From Oscillospiraceae bacterium (GTDB lineage: Bacteria > Bacillota > Clostridia > Oscillospirales > Ruminococcaceae): a DNA stretch of 16,134 bases. The notes below the pieces were generated by a model. The model was not told the origin of the DNA, did not search any database, and saw only the letters and a program-made list of their open reading frames with translations. The stretch lies in the NCBI GenBank assembly GCA_014796735.1, contig JAAVIG010000146.1:1-16134 (forward strand). The letters run 5' to 3'. Shown piece after piece: positions 13,941 to 16,134 of the stretch (its first letter is position 1; each line of letters begins with the position of its first letter). A program made the translations under genes and the position numbers.

Positions 13941-13974
13941 TTTAAAACATATGTTTTACAACATGCGTTTTAAA
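13941..13974. promoter_or_regulatory. Large palindromic operator upstream of the TetR gene
   Basis: TAAAACATATGTTTTA (13943-13958) is a perfect 16-bp palindrome. It is the left half of a longer imperfect palindrome over 13941-13974, whose half-sites agree at 14 of 17 positions, starting TTTAAAAC and ending GTTTTAAA. It lies between the predicted transcription start and the ribosome site AAAGGAAAGG. This position suits repression by the TetR-family protein encoded just downstream, perhaps as two dimers. Confidence 0.78.
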
Positions 13975-13988
13975 GGAAAGGAAAAATA

Positions 13989-14564
13989 ATGCCTCCAAAA
14001 TCAAAATTTACAAAAAAAGAGATAGCAGCCGCCGCTTTTGAGATAGCTTCAAAAGACGGTATAGCCGCAGTTACCGCAAGAGCGGTCGGAGAAAAGCTGG
14101 GCAGCTCTGCCAGACCGATATTTACGGTTTTTAAAAACATGGAGGAGGTAACGCGTGAGGTTATAGCTTCCGCAAAGGTTCTTTATAATGAATATATCAC
14201 AGAAGGATTAAAGGAAGAAATCCCTTTTAAGGGCGTGGGAAAGCAATATATAAAATTCGCAATAGAACAGCCCAAGCTTTTTCAGCTTCTTTTCATGTCC
14301 GAAAGCTCGGATCATCTGACGATAAATTCCCTTCCCGCTTTTGACGATAACTACGACGATATTTTATCCTCGATAAAAAACCAATACGGTTTGGATAATG
14401 ACTCCGCATTGTCTCTTTACCGTCACCTGTGGGTCTATACTCACGGAATCGCTTCCCTCTGCGCCACAAGAACCCTTGAGTTTAAAGGCGAAGAGATAAG
14501 CGAAATGATGACTGATGTGTTTATTGCTCTTTTAATTAAAAAGAAATCCGAAAAAAACAAATAA
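13989..14564 (+). CDS. TetR-family transcriptional regulator
   Basis: A 191-residue protein. The N-terminal 50 residues form a TetR-type DNA-binding domain: KFTKKEIAAAAFEIASKDGIAAVTARAVGEKLGSS up to about residue 40, then PIFTVFKNMEEV, where most TetR proteins have a YYHF-like segment. The C-terminal part (about 80-185) is helical and resembles the WHG-type ligand/dimer domain, containing YRHLWVYTHGIASLCA. The ligand is unknown. AAAGGAAAGG lies before the ATG. It leads an operon with an ABC ATPase 20 bases downstream and an FtsX-type permease, and its own leader carries a strong palindrome, so autorepression and control of the transporter are likely. Confidence 0.88.
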   Translation: MPPKSKFTKKEIAAAAFEIASKDGIAAVTARAVGEKLGSSARPIFTVFKNMEEVTREVIASAKVLYNEYITEGLKEEIPFKGVGKQYIKFAIEQPKLFQLLFMSESSDHLTINSLPAFDDNYDDILSSIKNQYGLDNDSALSLYRHLWVYTHGIASLCATRTLEFKGEEISEMMTDVFIALLIKKKSEKNK

Positions 14565-14584
14565 TACGGAAAGGAAAACCAAAA

Positions 14585-15277
14585 ATGATAAAAATCGAAA
14601 ACATCACCAAATCCTACGGCGAAAAGGAAAATAGGGTAAATGTCCTTAAAGGTATTTCTCTGGAAATAAATGACGGAGATTTTGCCGTGATTTTAGGCGC
14701 GTCGGGTTCGGGAAAATCCACTCTGCTTAATGTTATGTCCGGACTTGAACGCCCCGACAGCGGCAAGGTGAGCTATGGCAGCGAGGATATAACGGTTTTG
14801 TCCGACGATAAGCTGACGTCTTTCCGCAAGGATAACACCGGATTTATATTTCAGCAATACTACCTGCTTCCCAATATGACCGCGGAGAAAAACGTTAAAA
14901 TGGGTGCGGAGCTTGCGGGCAACACGAATTACGGTGAGGTTATCGAGGCGGTAGGCTTGAAAGAAAAGAAGCACAAGTACCCCTCCGAGCTCAGCGGCGG
15001 AGAACAGCAAAGAGTTTCTATCGCAAGAGCCTTGTCAAAAAATCCCAAGGTGCTTTTTATGGACGAACCGACGGGTGCCCTTGACGAAAAAACGGGACGC
15101 TCGGTGCTTGACTACATATTAAAATTGCAGAAGGAAAAGCACTTTACCGCTGTTATGGTAACGCATAACTCAAACATTGCCGAAACAGCAAACACAGTAA
15201 TAAGAATGAACAGCGGGGAGATCACCGAAATCAGTACGAATACAAATCAAAAGGGTGCTTATGAGATCGGCTGGTAA
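14585..15277 (+). CDS. ABC transporter ATP-binding protein (MacB/LolD/BceA type)
   Basis: A 230-residue ATPase that drives an FtsX-type permease. All motifs are present: Walker A GASGSGKST (38-46), the Q-loop at Q90/Q91 in FIFQQYYLLP, signature LSGGEQQR (136-143), Walker B VLFMDEP (156-162), the D-loop GALD, and the switch H194 in MVTHN. The RKDNTGFIFQQYYLLPNMTA segment places it in the MacB/LolD/BceA group, typical of antimicrobial-peptide export, lipoprotein transport or envelope stress. GGAAAGGAAAA lies before the ATG. It follows the TetR gene by 20 bases. The permease starts 152 bases later, and that gap contains a hairpin element. Confidence 0.94.
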   Translation: MIKIENITKSYGEKENRVNVLKGISLEINDGDFAVILGASGSGKSTLLNVMSGLERPDSGKVSYGSEDITVLSDDKLTSFRKDNTGFIFQQYYLLPNMTAEKNVKMGAELAGNTNYGEVIEAVGLKEKKHKYPSELSGGEQQRVSIARALSKNPKVLFMDEPTGALDEKTGRSVLDYILKLQKEKHFTAVMVTHNSNIAETANTVIRMNSGEITEISTNTNQKGAYEIGW

Positions 15278-15363
15278 ACACTCGGAAGCTGCGGCTTTTA
15301 CGGCAAAAGGAACCGTATTTTATCTGTATATTTGAACCAAACCCATACAACAGAGAGGATAAA

Positions 15364-15398
15364 GTTTGAAAGAACTTGAAAAATAGGTTCTTTCAAAC
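15364..15398 (+). repeat. Intercistronic hairpin element, copy 2 (ABC ATPase-permease gap)
   Basis: GTTTGAAAGAAC (15364-15375) and GTTCTTTCAAAC (15387-15398) form a perfect 12-bp stem over an 11-nt loop. No U-tract follows, so read-through into the permease is expected. A second, tiny stem TTCC/GGAA (15401-15414) lies next to it and touches the ribosome site. The element matches 3929-3967 in sequence and in orientation relative to transcription. Confidence 0.75.
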
Positions 15399-15429
15399 AC
15401 TTCCTCAAGAGGAAAGGAATGTCATAAAT

Positions 15430-16134
15430 ATGATAATAGGATTAAAAAATTCCGCAAAGCTTTTGGGCGTTTCGATCATATCACTTTGCGCGGTATTTGT
15501 GTGCAATCTTTTTTTAAACTATAACATTGATCTGACAGCAATTGAAGGTGAATTGACCGAGGAATATCAGTATATTTTTTATGACGCCTTGAAATTGACG
15601 TCAAAGGTTGTATGCGCGTTAAGCGGAGGCTGTCTGCTTATCACTTCTGTCATAATGCTGTTTTTCTACATTAAACAGTATATAAACGCTCATTCAAAAG
15701 AACTGGGAATATTAAAGGCGTTGGGCTACTCCAATATAAAGACCGCCTCAGGATTTTGGGTTTTCGGCATAAGCGTTCTTATCGGTACGGCATTAGGTTA
15801 TTTTTCTTCTTTTCTCTTAATGCCCTCGTTTTACGAAAAACAAAACGAAGAGGGTTTGCTGCCCGAATTCGGAGTAAGCTTTCACCCTTCCCTTTTTATT
15901 TTTTTAGTGATACTTCCCACCGTTGGCTTTTCACTTATAGCTATCGTTTTCGCCTGCCTTAAATTAAAAAGACCCGTAATGTCGCTGCTTAAGGAAATAC
16001 CCGACATCAAAATCAAAAAATTTGACAGCAGCAAAACCAAAAACAAAAAAGATCTCCCTTTCCTTACAGAGCTTAAAAAAGCGACTTTAAAAACCAAGAA
16101 AACGCTTATATTCTATATTGCTTTTGCCTCCTTC
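15430..16134 (+). CDS. FtsX-like ABC transporter permease, cut by the right edge
   Basis: The first 235 codons of a permease; the frame is open to the window end. A first membrane helix (residues 10-30) is followed by a short outside segment. An FtsX domain then has helices near 60-82, 107-130 and 150-175. The diagnostic cytoplasmic loop FYIKQYINAHSKELGILKALGYSNIKT lies between the first two of these (stated across residues 79-105). A lysine-rich linker (about 195-225) leads into what looks like the next helix. Such permeases are often 600-800 residues with a second FtsX domain, so more than half is probably missing. GGAAAGGAAT lies 9 nt before the ATG. It is the partner of the ATPase just upstream and should be under the TetR regulator. 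Confidence 0.88.
   Translation, partial: MIIGLKNSAKLLGVSIISLCAVFVCNLFLNYNIDLTAIEGELTEEYQYIFYDALKLTSKVVCALSGGCLLITSVIMLFFYIKQYINAHSKELGILKALGYSNIKTASGFWVFGISVLIGTALGYFSSFLLMPSFYEKQNEEGLLPEFGVSFHPSLFIFLVILPTVGFSLIAIVFACLKLKRPVMSLLKEIPDIKIKKFDSSKTKNKKDLPFLTELKKATLKTKKTLIFYIAFASF

Noticed and set aside
15278..15363. Possible small gene between the ABC ATPase and the permease
   Set aside because: No start codon with a ribosome site opens a frame of useful length; only the hairpin element is supported there.

Overview
The window looks like a chromosomal segment from a spore-forming, low-to-mid GC Clostridia (Firmicutes), possibly a Ruminococcus-like Oscillospiraceae member; the family placement is inference. 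The sporulation evidence is direct: a pro-sigma-K-type sigma factor gene (8378-9085) and an alpha/beta small acid-soluble spore protein (13505-13687). A complete clostridial-order Rnf operon (rnfCDGEAB) fits a strictly anaerobic, ferredoxin-based metabolism.

Layout. 1-290: the end of a possible membrane protein at the left edge, then a terminator facing it. 291-2953, minus strand: an alkylpurine DNA glycosylase, a stand-alone ABC/AAA-type ATPase and a membrane-bound diguanylate cyclase. 3030-3075: a long perfect hairpin after the rnf operon. 3106-8264, minus strand: rnfC, rnfD, rnfG, rnfE, rnfA and rnfB, encoding the ion-pumping ferredoxin:NAD+ oxidoreductase. 8378-9085, plus strand: sigK, divergent from rnf, with a run of 14 T in its pro-sequence codons. 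9323-10938, minus strand: a ParB-like-fold protein of unknown function and an APH-fold kinase, behind a strong promoter and a 15-codon upstream ORF. 11037-11130: a tandem palindromic element between two strong divergent promoters. 11331-13425, plus strand: a GT4 glycosyltransferase and a flippase-like membrane protein, probably a glycolipid or cell-envelope pair. 13505-13687, minus strand: the SASP gene. 13989 to the right edge, plus strand: a TetR-family regulator with a large palindromic operator, an ABC ATPase and the start of an FtsX-type permease, a self-regulated efflux or envelope-stress operon.

How the parts work together. The six Rnf subunits form one machine: RnfB and RnfC carry the FeS clusters, RnfD and RnfG carry Thr-linked FMN, and RnfA and RnfE carry the conserved intramembrane cysteines. 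The TetR regulator probably represses its own ABC transporter genes. The most unusual signals are non-coding or at the DNA level: the T14 tract in sigK, the upstream ORF with alternative pairings ahead of the kinase/ParB-like pair, the tandem palindrome, and a hairpin element found in the same orientation just before the ribosome site of two unrelated membrane-protein genes (rnfB and the permease). No CRISPR array, tRNA, rRNA, transposase or recognisable defence cluster was seen.
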